Source: JAXMDC01 sp046349035 (GTDB taxonomy: Bacteria; Pseudomonadota; Alphaproteobacteria; Rhizobiales; Kaistiaceae). From it: 64,000 nucleotides of DNA. Shown here one piece after another: positions 42,787 to 51,650 of this stretch. Each line of letters opens with the position of its first letter. Position 1 is the stretch's first letter. Below the pieces are notes generated by a model. That model was not told the origin of the DNA, did no database searches, and saw only the letters and a program-made list of their open reading frames with translations. A program made the position numbers and the translations under genes. The stretch is from positions 372,001 to 436,000 of the forward strand of contig JAXMDC010000003.1 of NCBI GenBank assembly GCA_046349035.1, in the 5' to 3' direction.

Positions 42787-43833
42787 ATGAAGACTTTGCT
42801 TGCGGGGGCCGCGCTGGTCGGCGCCCTCGGTCTGGCGGGTACGCCGGCCGCATATGCGCAGCAGCCGGCCTACGCGGTCGCGCAGCCCGCCGTCACCTCA
42901 CCGCTCTCGGCGCCGGCCGGCAAGGACAGCGGCGCTCTGAAGACGGCGCTGCCGGGCGCGGTGAACCAGGGACCGTTCGATCCCAAGACCTGGAAATACG
43001 GCAACGCCCCGGCCTTCACGGCCCCGCCCGGCTCCAAGATCTGGAACCCGGTCAAGCTGAAGATGATGGCCGGCCAGAAGGTCACCGGCGGAACGGTGTT
43101 CAACGTGTCCGACCCGACCACCTACTGCGCGATGGCCAATGCCGGCTACGACTTCATCTGGACCGAGGCGCAGCACGGCGCCACCGACTGGGCCCAGATG
43201 GCGGCGCTGTGGAAGTCCTGCCCCTACGCCAAGGCTGTCCCGGGCGTTCGCGTCGCCTATACCGACGAGCGCGAGATCCAGCACGCGGCCGATAGCGGCG
43301 CGCTGGTGATCGTCGTGCCGACCATCGACACCGTCGAAGAGGCGATCGAGGCCCGCAACTGGGCGTTCTTCCCGCCGCTCGGCCGGCGCTCGCAGGGCGG
43401 CGGTTACGCCTTCGGCACCGACATGTATGGCAACGTGCCGGGCGGCTACCGTCAGACGATCAACGACAACCTCGTGCTGATCCTGATGATCGAGACGCTC
43501 GAAGGCCTGTCCAACGCCGCCGAGATCGCCAAGGTGCCCGGCGTCAGCGCCATCTTCGCGGCCTCGGGCGACCTCGGCAACTTCTCCGGCTTCGCCCAGG
43601 GCTCGCCGGACTACGAGCGCGCCATCAACATCGTGCATGACGCGGCGATCAATGCCGGCGTCCGCCTCTGCGGCCCGTTCGCCTGGCGCGAGCGGCCGGA
43701 CTTCACCTGCTTCCAGAACCAGCAGCAGACCGGCGCCATCGCCACCGGCGTGAAGGTCGAGCTCGGCCCGCTGGCGGATACGCAGGGCCAGCCGGAAGTC
43801 GGCCCCTGGGCCAAGCTGCCGGCCAAGCCGTAA
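42787..43833 (+). CDS. HpcH/HpaI aldolase-family protein with signal peptide
   Basis: This 348-residue protein has a clear Sec signal peptide (MKTLL start, cleavage likely after AYA at 24). A ~50-residue linker precedes a class II HpcH/HpaI aldolase domain. Catalytic-type residues are kept: His130 in EAQHG, Arg155 in GVRVAY, and the metal ligands Glu236 (MIETLEG) and Asp262 (SGDLG). Family members are normally cytosolic pyruvate aldolases, so export to the periplasm is unusual. A strong promoter precedes the gene and a terminator follows it, so it is a single-gene unit. Confidence 0.85.
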   Translation: MKTLLAGAALVGALGLAGTPAAYAQQPAYAVAQPAVTSPLSAPAGKDSGALKTALPGAVNQGPFDPKTWKYGNAPAFTAPPGSKIWNPVKLKMMAGQKVTGGTVFNVSDPTTYCAMANAGYDFIWTEAQHGATDWAQMAALWKSCPYAKAVPGVRVAYTDEREIQHAADSGALVIVVPTIDTVEEAIEARNWAFFPPLGRRSQGGGYAFGTDMYGNVPGGYRQTINDNLVLILMIETLEGLSNAAEIAKVPGVSAIFAASGDLGNFSGFAQGSPDYERAINIVHDAAINAGVRLCGPFAWRERPDFTCFQNQQQTGAIATGVKVELGPLADTQGQPEVGPWAKLPAKP

Positions 43834-43861
43834 GCCGACGGCACAGCGACTGAACTCGAGG

Positions 43862-43895
43862 GGCCGGCGACGACAAGTCGCCGGCCTTTCCTTTT
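43862..43895 (+). terminator. intrinsic terminator after the aldolase-family gene
   Basis: A perfect 10-bp GC stem (GGCCGGCGAC at 43862-43871 with GTCGCCGGCC at 43877-43886) with a five-base loop is followed by TTTCCTTTT. This is a classic rho-independent terminator 28 bases after the stop. Confidence 0.9.
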
Positions 43896-43913
43896 GCGGC
43901 ACCGGCGCCGCGC

Positions 43914-45089
43914 TCAGGCGGCGAGGTCGGCGACCACGGCGTCGAGTACGAACGAGCCGGCGCGGGTGGCGCGCAAGCGATTGGGCCCGGTCCGCTCGAC
44001 CATGCCCTCGCTGACGAGGTCGGCGACGCGCTTCTCGTCGAAGCCGCGCCCGGCAATCGCCGCATAGCGGGCGAGGTCGATGCCCTCGCTGAGGCGAAGG
44101 CCCATCAGCAGCATCTCGTCGGCCTGCTCCTCGGTCGACAGCAGGTCGTCGCTCTCCAGCCCGTCGCCCCAGGATTCGACGCGGGCGAGCCAGGTCTCCG
44201 GGTTGCGGCCGGTCGCCGTGGCGTGGCGGCCGTCGGCGAGAGCGAGGCGCCCATGCGCGCCGGGGCCGATGCCGGCATATTCCTGGTAGCGCCAGTAGAC
44301 GAGGTTGTGGCGGCACTCGGCGCCGGGCGCGGCGTGGTTGGAGATCTCGTAGGCCGGGAGGCCGGCGCGGTCGCAGACCTCCTGGGTGACGGCGTAGAGG
44401 TCGGCGGCAAGGTCTTCGTCGGGCGTCGCCAGCTTGCCGGCGCGATGCAGCGCTGAGAACGGCGTGCCGGGCTCGATGGTCAGCTGGTAGAGCGAGAGGT
44501 GGTCGGCGGCGCGGGCGAGCGCCTGGCTGAGTTCGGCGGCCCAAGCGTCGGCATTCTGGCCGGGGCGGGCGTAGATCAGGTCGAATGACAGGCGCGGGAA
44601 GATCGCCCGCGCGGTCTCGATCGCCGCCAGGGCGCCGGCGACATCGTGCAGGCGGCCGAGCAGGCGGAGGTCGGTGTCGTTCAGCGCCTGAACGCCGAGC
44701 GACAGGCGGTTAACGCCGGCAGCGCGGTAGCCGCGGAAGCGGTCGGCCTCGACGCTCGACGGATTGGCCTCCAGCGTCACCTCGGCGTCGGCGGAGACGC
44801 GCCAGCCCTTGGCGACGGCACCGAGGATGCGCCCGACCGTCTCCGGCTCCATCAGCGAGGGCGTGCCGCCGCCGATGAAGATGCTGGTGACGGTGCGGCC
44901 GGCAGCGCGGGCGGCCGTGGTAGCGATCTCGCGCTCGAACGCAGCGGCAAAGCGCGGCTGGTCCACGCCGTGATGGCGGACGTGGCTGTTGAAGTCGCAG
45001 TAGGGGCACTTGGCGGCGCAGAACGGCCAGTGGATATAGACGCCGAAGGCCTCGGCCTCTCCCCCCGCCCGGTCGACCGCGCGAATCAT
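43914..45089 (-). CDS. hemW: radical SAM family heme chaperone HemW
   Basis: This 391-residue protein has the radical SAM cluster motif C-x3-C-x2-C in FCAAKCPYCDFNSH. The fourth cysteine of HemN (CxC) is replaced by Phe, which marks HemW, a heme-binding chaperone, not coproporphyrinogen oxidase. Other segments are FIGGGTPSLM and RLSLGVQALND. It overlaps rdgB by four bases, in the conserved rph-rdgB-hemW order. Confidence 0.95.
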   Translation of the reverse strand: MIRAVDRAGGEAEAFGVYIHWPFCAAKCPYCDFNSHVRHHGVDQPRFAAAFEREIATTAARAAGRTVTSIFIGGGTPSLMEPETVGRILGAVAKGWRVSADAEVTLEANPSSVEADRFRGYRAAGVNRLSLGVQALNDTDLRLLGRLHDVAGALAAIETARAIFPRLSFDLIYARPGQNADAWAAELSQALARAADHLSLYQLTIEPGTPFSALHRAGKLATPDEDLAADLYAVTQEVCDRAGLPAYEISNHAAPGAECRHNLVYWRYQEYAGIGPGAHGRLALADGRHATATGRNPETWLARVESWGDGLESDDLLSTEEQADEMLLMGLRLSEGIDLARYAAIAGRGFDEKRVADLVSEGMVERTGPNRLRATRAGSFVLDAVVADLAA

Positions 45090-45772
45090 GGCGGCGATTG
45101 TCGCACGGCCGGGGACGGACCGGCAGGCGGCATCAGCTTGGCCGCAGCCATCGCGGCGAAGGCGCGGGCGCGGTGCGACAGGGCGCGGGCGGCACCCGGC
45201 CGCCAGCCGTGTTTCTCCTCGGCGTTCATCTCGCCAAAGGTGCGGTCGTGGCCGTCGGGCAGGAAGACCGGGTCGTAGCCGAAGCCCTGATCGCCGCGTG
45301 GCGGCCAGACGAGGTGCCCCGCCACCTCGCCGCGCCAGACCTCGGAGGCGCCGTCAGGCGTGGCGAGGGCGAGAACGGCGACGAAGCGGGCGCCACGTGC
45401 CGTGGCTTCGCGCGCGTTGCGGCGGGCGAGTTCGTCCTCGACGCGGCGCATGGCAGCGGCAAAGTCGCGCCCCTCCCCCGCCCAGCGCGCCGAGTGGATG
45501 CCGGGGGCGCCGCCGAGGGCGTCGACGGCTAGGCCGGAATCGTCGGCGAGGGCGAGCGACCCGGACGCCTGCGCCGCGGCGAGCGCCTTCAGCACGGCGT
45601 TGGCCTCGAAGCTGTCGCCGGTCTCGTCGGGCTCGGCGAGGGCGAGATCCCTGGCCGACTGGGTGGCGAGGCCGAACGGGGCAAGCAGGTCGTTCAGCTC
45701 GCGGATCTTGCCGGCATTGTGCGTCGCCAGCACCAGGCGGGTGCCGCGCTCCAGGCGCGGAGGGATCGGCAT
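45086..45772 (-). CDS. rdgB: XTP/dITP diphosphatase (non-canonical purine NTP pyrophosphatase)
   Basis: This 228-residue HAM1-family enzyme removes deaminated purine nucleotides from the pool. Typical segments are LVLATHNAGKIREL, ADDSGLAVDALGGAPGIHSARWAG and GFGYDPVFLPDG. It is two bases after rph and overlaps hemW. Confidence 0.96.
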   Translation of the reverse strand: MPIPPRLERGTRLVLATHNAGKIRELNDLLAPFGLATQSARDLALAEPDETGDSFEANAVLKALAAAQASGSLALADDSGLAVDALGGAPGIHSARWAGEGRDFAAAMRRVEDELARRNAREATARGARFVAVLALATPDGASEVWRGEVAGHLVWPPRGDQGFGYDPVFLPDGHDRTFGEMNAEEKHGWRPGAARALSHRARAFAAMAAAKLMPPAGPSPAVRQSPP

Positions 45773-45774
45773 CG

Positions 45775-46488
45775 CTAGAGGATCGCCAGCTTCTGGAGAT
45801 CGACCAGGCGGGCGACGCCCTGCTTGGCGAGGCCGATCAGGGCGGCGAGTTCGGCTTCGCTGAACACCTGCCCCTCGGCGGTCGCCTGGATCTCGACGAT
45901 GCCGCCGGAGCCGGTCATGACGAAATTACCGTCGGTGTGCGCCTCGCTGTCCTCGGCGTAGTCGAGATCGAGGACCGGCGTGCCGCGGTAGATGCCGACC
46001 GACACCGCCGCCAGGTGATCCTTGAGCACCGGCCTCGGCAGCATGTCGCGCGCCTTCATCCATTCCAGACAGTCGCGGAGCGCCACCCAGGCGCCGGTGA
46101 TCGAGGCGGTACGGGTGCCGCCGTCGGCCTGGATCACGTCGCAGTCGAGGATGATCTGGCGCTCGCCAAGGGCGACGAGGTCGGTGACGGCGCGGAGCGA
46201 GCGACCGATCAGGCGCTGGATCTCCTGGGTGCGGCCGCCGGGATGGCCCTGGCTGACCTCGCGCCTGGTGCGCTCGGTGGTGGCGCGCGGCAGCATGCCG
46301 TATTCGGCGGTCACCCAGCCCTTGCCGCCGCCGCGCAGCCAAGGCGGCACGCGCTCCTCCAGCGACGCAGTGCAAAGTACCTCGGTGTTGCCGAAGCGGA
46401 CGCGGCAGGAGCCTTCGGCATGGCGGGCGACGGCGCGCTCCAGGGATACCGGACGCATTTCGCCGGGGGCGCGTTTGGATGGACGCAT
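45775..46488 (-). CDS. rph: ribonuclease PH
   Basis: This 237-residue phosphorolytic exoribonuclease trims tRNA 3' ends. It begins with RPSKRAPGEMRPVSLE and has the GGGKGWVTAEYGMLPRAT and GRTQEIQRLIGRSLRAV segments and the DCDVIQADGGTRTASITGA core. It is divergent from hrcA with 130 bases between. The family length is normal. Confidence 0.97.
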   Translation of the reverse strand: MRPSKRAPGEMRPVSLERAVARHAEGSCRVRFGNTEVLCTASLEERVPPWLRGGGKGWVTAEYGMLPRATTERTRREVSQGHPGGRTQEIQRLIGRSLRAVTDLVALGERQIILDCDVIQADGGTRTASITGAWVALRDCLEWMKARDMLPRPVLKDHLAAVSVGIYRGTPVLDLDYAEDSEAHTDGNFVMTGSGGIVEIQATAEGQVFSEAELAALIGLAKQGVARLVDLQKLAIL

Positions 46489-46618
46489 CGGGAATATTTC
46501 CTAACAATAATGCCGGACTTGTAGCGGCGGCGGCGGCCGGCGGCAAAGCCCATGGATGTCATCGCCGGGCGAGACGACTATATGCTTCCCCAGACGAACG
46601 CTGCAGAATCCGAGGGCT

Positions 46619-47710
46619 ATGCCTAACAACGCATCCAGCGAACGCGGCGGCGAGACGGCGGGCGGCCTTGCCGGCCTCGACCGCCGCTCGCGCGAGATCT
46701 TCCGCCGGATCGTCGAGACATATCTCGAAACCGGCGAACCGGTCGGCTCGCGCAATGTCAGCCGCATTCTGCCGATGGCCCTGTCGCCGGCCTCGGTGCG
46801 CAACATCATGTCCGACCTGGAACAGGCGGGCCTGATCTATGCGCCGCACGTTTCCGCCGGCCGGCTGCCGACCGAATTCGGCCTCCGCTTCTTCGTCGAC
46901 GCGCTGCTCGAGGTGGGCGACCTCTCGGCGAGCGAGCGGCAGGAGATCGAGGCGCGGGTGAGAGCCGGCGAGAGCAAGCGCACCGTCGACGGCCTGCTCG
47001 CCGAGGCGAGCCAAATGCTCTCCGGCCTCTCGCGCGGCGCCGGCGTGGTGCTCGCCAACAAGCTCGACATCCGCCTCAAGCATCTTGAGTTCGTGCGGCT
47101 GGAACAGTCGCGGGCGCTGGTGATCATGGTCGGTGAGGACGGTTCGGTCGAGAACCGGGTGATCGACCTCGATCCCGGCACGACGCCGTCGGCGCTGATC
47201 GAGGCCGGCAACTACCTGAACACACATCTGCGCGGCCGGACTCTGGGGGAGGCGCGCGGCGAACTGCAGCGGCGGCTGGAGCAGCTACGCCAGGAGCTGG
47301 ACCAGCTGACCGGCAAGGTGGTCGAGGCGGGGCTGGCGACGGTATCGAATGCCGGCCGCGAGCGCTCGGAGACGCTGATCATCCGCGGCCGCGCCAACCT
47401 GCTCGACGACGTCAAGGCGATCGAGGATCTGGAGCGCATCCGCCTCCTGTTCGACGACATGGAGACGCAGCGCGAGCTGATCAAGCTGCTCGGCGACGCC
47501 GAGAACGGCGAGGGCGTGCGCATCTTCATCGGCTCGGAGAACAAGCTGTTCTCGCTCTCCGGCTCCTCGCTGGTGGTTTCGCCCTATCGCGACTCCGAGC
47601 AGCGCATCGTCGGCGTGCTCGGCGTGCTCGGGCCGACCCGGCTCAACTATGCGCGGATCGTGCCGATGGTCGACTACACTGCCAAGGTGGTCGGGCGGCT
47701 GATCAAGTAG
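46619..47710 (+). CDS. hrcA: heat-inducible transcriptional repressor HrcA
   Basis: This 363-residue repressor binds the CIRCE operator of groESL in alphaproteobacteria. The N-terminal winged helix has ETYLETGEPVGSRNVS and SPASVRNIMSDLEQAGLI, and the C-terminal GAF-like domain ends with IGVLGPTRLNY-type sequence. The ATG at 46619 was chosen because upstream codons carry no homology. No CIRCE element is visible before it. grpE, often its neighbour, lies 5 kb away here. Confidence 0.95.
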   Translation: MPNNASSERGGETAGGLAGLDRRSREIFRRIVETYLETGEPVGSRNVSRILPMALSPASVRNIMSDLEQAGLIYAPHVSAGRLPTEFGLRFFVDALLEVGDLSASERQEIEARVRAGESKRTVDGLLAEASQMLSGLSRGAGVVLANKLDIRLKHLEFVRLEQSRALVIMVGEDGSVENRVIDLDPGTTPSALIEAGNYLNTHLRGRTLGEARGELQRRLEQLRQELDQLTGKVVEAGLATVSNAGRERSETLIIRGRANLLDDVKAIEDLERIRLLFDDMETQRELIKLLGDAENGEGVRIFIGSENKLFSLSGSSLVVSPYRDSEQRIVGVLGVLGPTRLNYARIVPMVDYTAKVVGRLIK

Positions 47711-47714
47711 CCGC

Positions 47715-48716
47715 TTAGATCGCGTAGCCGGCCTGGCGGGCCAGCTCCTGTAGCGACACCGCCGGACGGGCGCCGAGATGACCGATGACTTCGGCGGCGG
47801 CGAGCGTGCCGAGCTCGGCGGAGCGGCGGGTGCTCATGCCGCGGGCCTGGCCGAAGAGGAAGCCGGAGGCGAAGAGGTCGCCGGCGCCGGTGAGATCGAC
47901 CACCGCCGGCACCGGGCGGGCGGCGACGATCTCGATCGAGGTCGGCGAGACCACGTAAGCGCCGTCGGCTCCGACCGTCACCGCGGCAAGGCGGCAATCG
48001 GCCTGGAGGGCGGCGACGGCGGTATCGAGACTCGCGGTCTCGTAGAGGGCGCGAAGCTCGGAGGCGTTGGCGAAGAGGAGGTCGACGGCGCGGGTGCGGA
48101 TCAGTTCGAGGAACTCCTGGCGATAGCGGTCGACGCAGAAGGAATCGGAGAGGGTGAAGGCGACCTTGCGGCCGGCGGCGTGGGCAAGCGTCGCCGCCTT
48201 GCGGAAGGCGGCCTTGGCGGCCGGCGGGTCCCAGAGATAGCCCTCGAGATAAGTATACTCGGAGGAGCGGATCAGCTCCTCGTCGATGTCGTCGTCGGTC
48301 AGCGCCACGCCGGCCCCGAGATAGGTGTTCATGGTCCGCTCGCCGTCGGGGGTGATGACGATCAGCGAACGGGCGGTCGGCTCGCCGCCGACCAGTGCCG
48401 GCGTCTCGAAATGAACGCCCATCGCCCGCATGTCGTGACGGTAGACCTCGCCGAGATGATCGTCGGCGACCTTGCCGATGAAAGCCGCCTTGCCGCCGAA
48501 CGAGCCGAGGCCGGCGGCGGTGTTGCCGGCCGAACCGCCGGAGGCTTCGATCGCCGGGCCCATCGCCGCATAGAGCGCCTCGGCGCGGGCGGTGCCGATC
48601 AGGTGCATCGAGCCCTTGGCGAGATTCTCGGCGGCGAGGAAGTCGTCGTCGGCGCGGGCGATCACGTCGACGATCGCATTGCCGATGGCGACGGCGTCAA
48701 AGCGGGCTTTCTGCAT
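47715..48716 (-). CDS. PfkB-family carbohydrate/adenosine kinase
   Basis: This 333-residue ribokinase-superfamily protein has AIGNAIVDVIA at the start, GGSAGNTAAGLGSFGGKA for substrate binding, and DLTGAGDLFASGFLFG with the catalytic Asp. The set is close to the proteins annotated as adenosine kinase in rhizobia. Other sugar substrates cannot be excluded. It overlaps the end of nth by 20 bases and converges with hrcA across four bases. Confidence 0.88.
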   Translation of the reverse strand: MQKARFDAVAIGNAIVDVIARADDDFLAAENLAKGSMHLIGTARAEALYAAMGPAIEASGGSAGNTAAGLGSFGGKAAFIGKVADDHLGEVYRHDMRAMGVHFETPALVGGEPTARSLIVITPDGERTMNTYLGAGVALTDDDIDEELIRSSEYTYLEGYLWDPPAAKAAFRKAATLAHAAGRKVAFTLSDSFCVDRYRQEFLELIRTRAVDLLFANASELRALYETASLDTAVAALQADCRLAAVTVGADGAYVVSPTSIEIVAARPVPAVVDLTGAGDLFASGFLFGQARGMSTRRSAELGTLAAAEVIGHLGARPAVSLQELARQAGYAI

Positions 48717-49416
48717 CGTCTCTCACCGTCTTATCGGGATAGCGGCAGATGTCGGCGATGAGGCAGCGCCAGCATTCGGGGCGTCGCGCTTTGCAGACAT
48801 AGCGGCCGTGGAGGATCAACCAGTGGTGGGCGTGCAGCTTGTAGCGATCCGGGACGGCGCGGGCGAGAGCCAATTCGACGTCGGCCGGTTTTGTCCCCGC
48901 TGCCATGCCGGTGCGGTTGGCGACGCGGAAGATGTGGGTGTCGACGGCGATGACCGGCTCGCCGAAGGCGATGTTGAGGACGACGTTGGCGGTCTTGCGG
49001 CCGACGCCGGGCAGCGCCTCCAGCGCGGCGCGTTCGGACGGCACCGCGCCGCCATGCTTCTCGACGAGATCGGCAGACAGGCGAACGAGGTTGCGGGCCT
49101 TGGTGCGGTAGAGGCCGATGGTCTTGATCAGCTCGGCGACCCGCGTTTCGCCGAGCGCCAGCATCTTCTGCGGCGTGTCGGCCAAGGCGAAGAGGCGCGG
49201 GGTCGCCTTGTTAACGCCGGCGTCGGTGGCTTGCGCCGAGAGGACGACGGCAACCAGGAGGGTGAAGGGCGAGGTGTAGTCGAGTTCGCCCCGCGGCTCG
49301 GGATCGGCGGCGGCGAAGCGGCGAAACGCCTCAGCCACCTCGGAAGCGGTCGGCTTGCCGCGCCGGCGGCCGGCGGGCGAAGCGGCGGCGGCGCGCCCGG
49401 ATTTCGCGAGGGGCAT
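48697..49416 (-). CDS. nth: endonuclease III
   Basis: This 239-residue DNA glycosylase/AP lyase repairs oxidised pyrimidines. It has the helix-hairpin-helix LPGVGRKTANVVLN with the catalytic Lys, VDTHIFRVANR with the catalytic Asp, and the 4Fe-4S loop C-x6-C-x2-C-x5-C at the C-terminus (CKARRPECWRCLIADIC). The N-terminal ~20 residues are a basic extension. It is divergent from the DUF2244 gene. Confidence 0.97.
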   Translation of the reverse strand: MPLAKSGRAAAASPAGRRRGKPTASEVAEAFRRFAAADPEPRGELDYTSPFTLLVAVVLSAQATDAGVNKATPRLFALADTPQKMLALGETRVAELIKTIGLYRTKARNLVRLSADLVEKHGGAVPSERAALEALPGVGRKTANVVLNIAFGEPVIAVDTHIFRVANRTGMAAGTKPADVELALARAVPDRYKLHAHHWLILHGRYVCKARRPECWRCLIADICRYPDKTVRDDAESPL

Positions 49417-49439
49417 GCGATGCTCTATAATCGGCGTCG

Positions 49440-49943
49440 ATGAGCGAAGCCACTGCCGCCCCGGCGCCGGTCGCGCCTTTGTTCGCGGCGCGGCTGACGC
49501 CGCACCGGTCCCTCGGGCCGCGCGGATTTCTGGCTGTCATGGCCCTGATCGGCGCGATCTCGTTCGCCGTCGGCCTCTGCTTTTGGTGGATCGGGGCCTG
49601 GCCGGTGGTCGGCTTTCTCGGGCTGGACGTTCTCGTCATCTACATCGCCTTCCGCATCAATTTCCGCGCGGCGGAGGCCTATGAGGAAGTTGCCGTCACG
49701 CCCGAGCGGCTGACGGTGGCGCAAGTCGACCGCCGGGGGCGGCGGCGCGATTTCACCTTCAATCCCTACTGGACGCGGCTGGAAATCGTCCGCCGCGACG
49801 ACTGGGGCGTGCTGACGATGCGGATCGCCTCGCACGGCAAGCGGCTGACGATCGGCTCGTTCCTGCACCGCGAAGACCGGGCACGGCTCGCCGAACGGCT
49901 GGAGGATGCCCTGGCAGCGGCCCGGGCGGCGCCGAGCGGTTAA
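49440..49943 (+). CDS. DUF2244 family membrane protein
   Basis: This 167-residue protein has two adjacent membrane helices at about 36-80 and then a soluble C-terminal beta-rich domain with YEEVAVTPERLTV and TFNPYWTRLEI, the DUF2244 signature. The family is alphaproteobacterial and of unknown function. It is divergent from nth with 23 bases between, a common pairing. Confidence 0.88.
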   Translation: MSEATAAPAPVAPLFAARLTPHRSLGPRGFLAVMALIGAISFAVGLCFWWIGAWPVVGFLGLDVLVIYIAFRINFRAAEAYEEVAVTPERLTVAQVDRRGRRRDFTFNPYWTRLEIVRRDDWGVLTMRIASHGKRLTIGSFLHREDRARLAERLEDALAAARAAPSG

Positions 49944-49997
49944 CGCCAATTCATAAAAAGCAAGGTTTCGGCAAGCCTCGGGTGCCATTGTGCCGGC

Positions 49998-51650
49998 ATG
50001 AACCAGGGCGCGCCTTTCCGTAGCGACCGCCTGCCGAACGAGGGCGGCGGCGACCTTGCCGCGGCGCTGCGACGCCTGGAGGCCTTGAGCGCCGCCAAGT
50101 CGCGCATGCTGGCAACGGTCAGCCACGAAATCCGCACGCCGCTCTCGGGGATTCTCGGCCTCGCCGGGGTACTCCTCGGCACGCCGCTCAGCGACGAGCA
50201 GCGCACCTTCGTGCGGGCCCTGCATACCTCCGGCGAACTGCTGATGGGCCTCGTCGACGACCTACTCGACTTCGCCAAGATCGAGGCCGGCGGCTTCAAA
50301 CTCGCCGCGCAGCCGACCGATTGCGCCGCGGTGGTGCAGGAGATCGTCGAACTGCTGGCGCCGCGGGCGCATGCCAAGGGCATCGACATCGCCGGCTATG
50401 TCAGCGCCGAACTGCCGCCGGAGCTGCGGCTCGACGCGGCGCGACTGCGGCAGGTTCTGCTCAACCTTGCCGGCAACGCGGTGAAGTTCACCGAGACCGG
50501 CGGCGTCGGCATTCTGGTCGCGCCCGACGAAGACGGGCCGCCGGGCCGGGTGGTGTTCGCGGTGGTGGATAGCGGCCCGGGAATCGCCCCTGGCGAAGCC
50601 GAACGCCTGTTTGCCGGTCTAGGGCCGGCCGACGCCCCCTCGCCCGACCGCGCCCGGGGCAGCGGCCTCGGCCTGCCGATCTCGCGCGAGATCGTGCGGC
50701 GGATGGGCGGCGACATCGAACTGCGCGCCCGGCCGGGCGGCGGCACCGAATTCCGCTTCGCGCTGGAAAGCGCGGCAACGGCCGCGACGGCGAAGGCGTC
50801 CCGCCCGCTCGCCGGCCGGCGCGCGCTCATCCTCGCTCCGGAGGGCGCCGCGCCGGCGATCCTGGCGCGGCAACTCGCCGAACTCGGCGTCGAGGCCAAA
50901 GCGACCGACAGCCTCTATCGAGCCAAGGGCGCCGTCGCAGCAGCGGCGGCGGCGGGGCTCGCGTACGACTTCGCGCTGGTAGATCCCCGCGGAACCGCAG
51001 ACCCGTCCCGCCTCCTCGGCGAACTCACCGAAGCGGCGGGCGGGGCGATGCCGACCGTCGCGCTGATCGAGCCGGGACGGCGGCGCGACATCGAGCCCCT
51101 CCGCCAGGCCGGCTACCTCGCCTATCTGGTGCGGCCAGTGCGCCGCGCTTCGCTGGTCAAGATCGCCACCGCCCTCGCCGCCGGATCGCGGCAGTTCCGC
51201 GCCGATCCGAGCGACGAGCCGCAGGCCGAGCCGCCGCGCGCGGCGCTGGGGCGGCGGAAGCTCAATGTCCTCCTCGCCGAGGACGACGAGATCAACGCCC
51301 TCCTGCTCCGCGCCGTGCTGGAACGGAGTGGCCACAACGTCACCGAGGCGCGCGACGGTAGGGCGGCGGTGACGCTCGCAACCGCCGACGACGGCGCCGG
51401 GCCGGACGCGCTGCTGCTCGACCTCCATCTGCCGCTGCTCGACGGGATCGGCATCGCCGAGGCGCTGCGCCGCCATGCCTGGCGCGGACCGCCGCCGCCG
51501 ATGATCGCAGTGACCGCCGACGCCAGCGACCTGGCGCGCGCCGAAGCGCGGGCGGCGGGGTTTGCCTGCGTGCTGGAAAAGCCGGTCGACCCGCAGCTCC
51601 TGGCGCGGGTGCTCGACGAATTGGCGCTCGACCGCGAGGCGACGGGCTAG
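49998..51650 (+). CDS. cytosolic hybrid sensor histidine kinase with pseudo-receiver and receiver domains
   Basis: This 550-residue protein has no membrane segment and no PAS or GAF domain. It has a dimerisation/phospho-acceptor helix with His43 (VSHEIRTPLSG), an ATPase domain (LAGNAVKFTETG, DSGPGIAP, GSGLGLPIS), a receiver-like segment at about 270-390, and a C-terminal receiver (LLAEDDEINALLL, LLLDLHLPLLDG). The middle receiver lacks the N-terminal acidic pair and the conserved Lys, so it is likely inactive. The input signal is unknown. It shares a CTAG with the stop of the convergent TRIC gene. Confidence 0.9.
   Translation: MNQGAPFRSDRLPNEGGGDLAAALRRLEALSAAKSRMLATVSHEIRTPLSGILGLAGVLLGTPLSDEQRTFVRALHTSGELLMGLVDDLLDFAKIEAGGFKLAAQPTDCAAVVQEIVELLAPRAHAKGIDIAGYVSAELPPELRLDAARLRQVLLNLAGNAVKFTETGGVGILVAPDEDGPPGRVVFAVVDSGPGIAPGEAERLFAGLGPADAPSPDRARGSGLGLPISREIVRRMGGDIELRARPGGGTEFRFALESAATAATAKASRPLAGRRALILAPEGAAPAILARQLAELGVEAKATDSLYRAKGAVAAAAAAGLAYDFALVDPRGTADPSRLLGELTEAAGGAMPTVALIEPGRRRDIEPLRQAGYLAYLVRPVRRASLVKIATALAAGSRQFRADPSDEPQAEPPRAALGRRKLNVLLAEDDEINALLLRAVLERSGHNVTEARDGRAAVTLATADDGAGPDALLLDLHLPLLDGIGIAEALRRHAWRGPPPPMIAVTADASDLARAEARAAGFACVLEKPVDPQLLARVLDELALDREATG

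Noticed and set aside
46489..46618. CIRCE operator before hrcA
   Set aside because: No TTAGCACTC-N9-GAGTGCTAA-like repeat is present in the gap.
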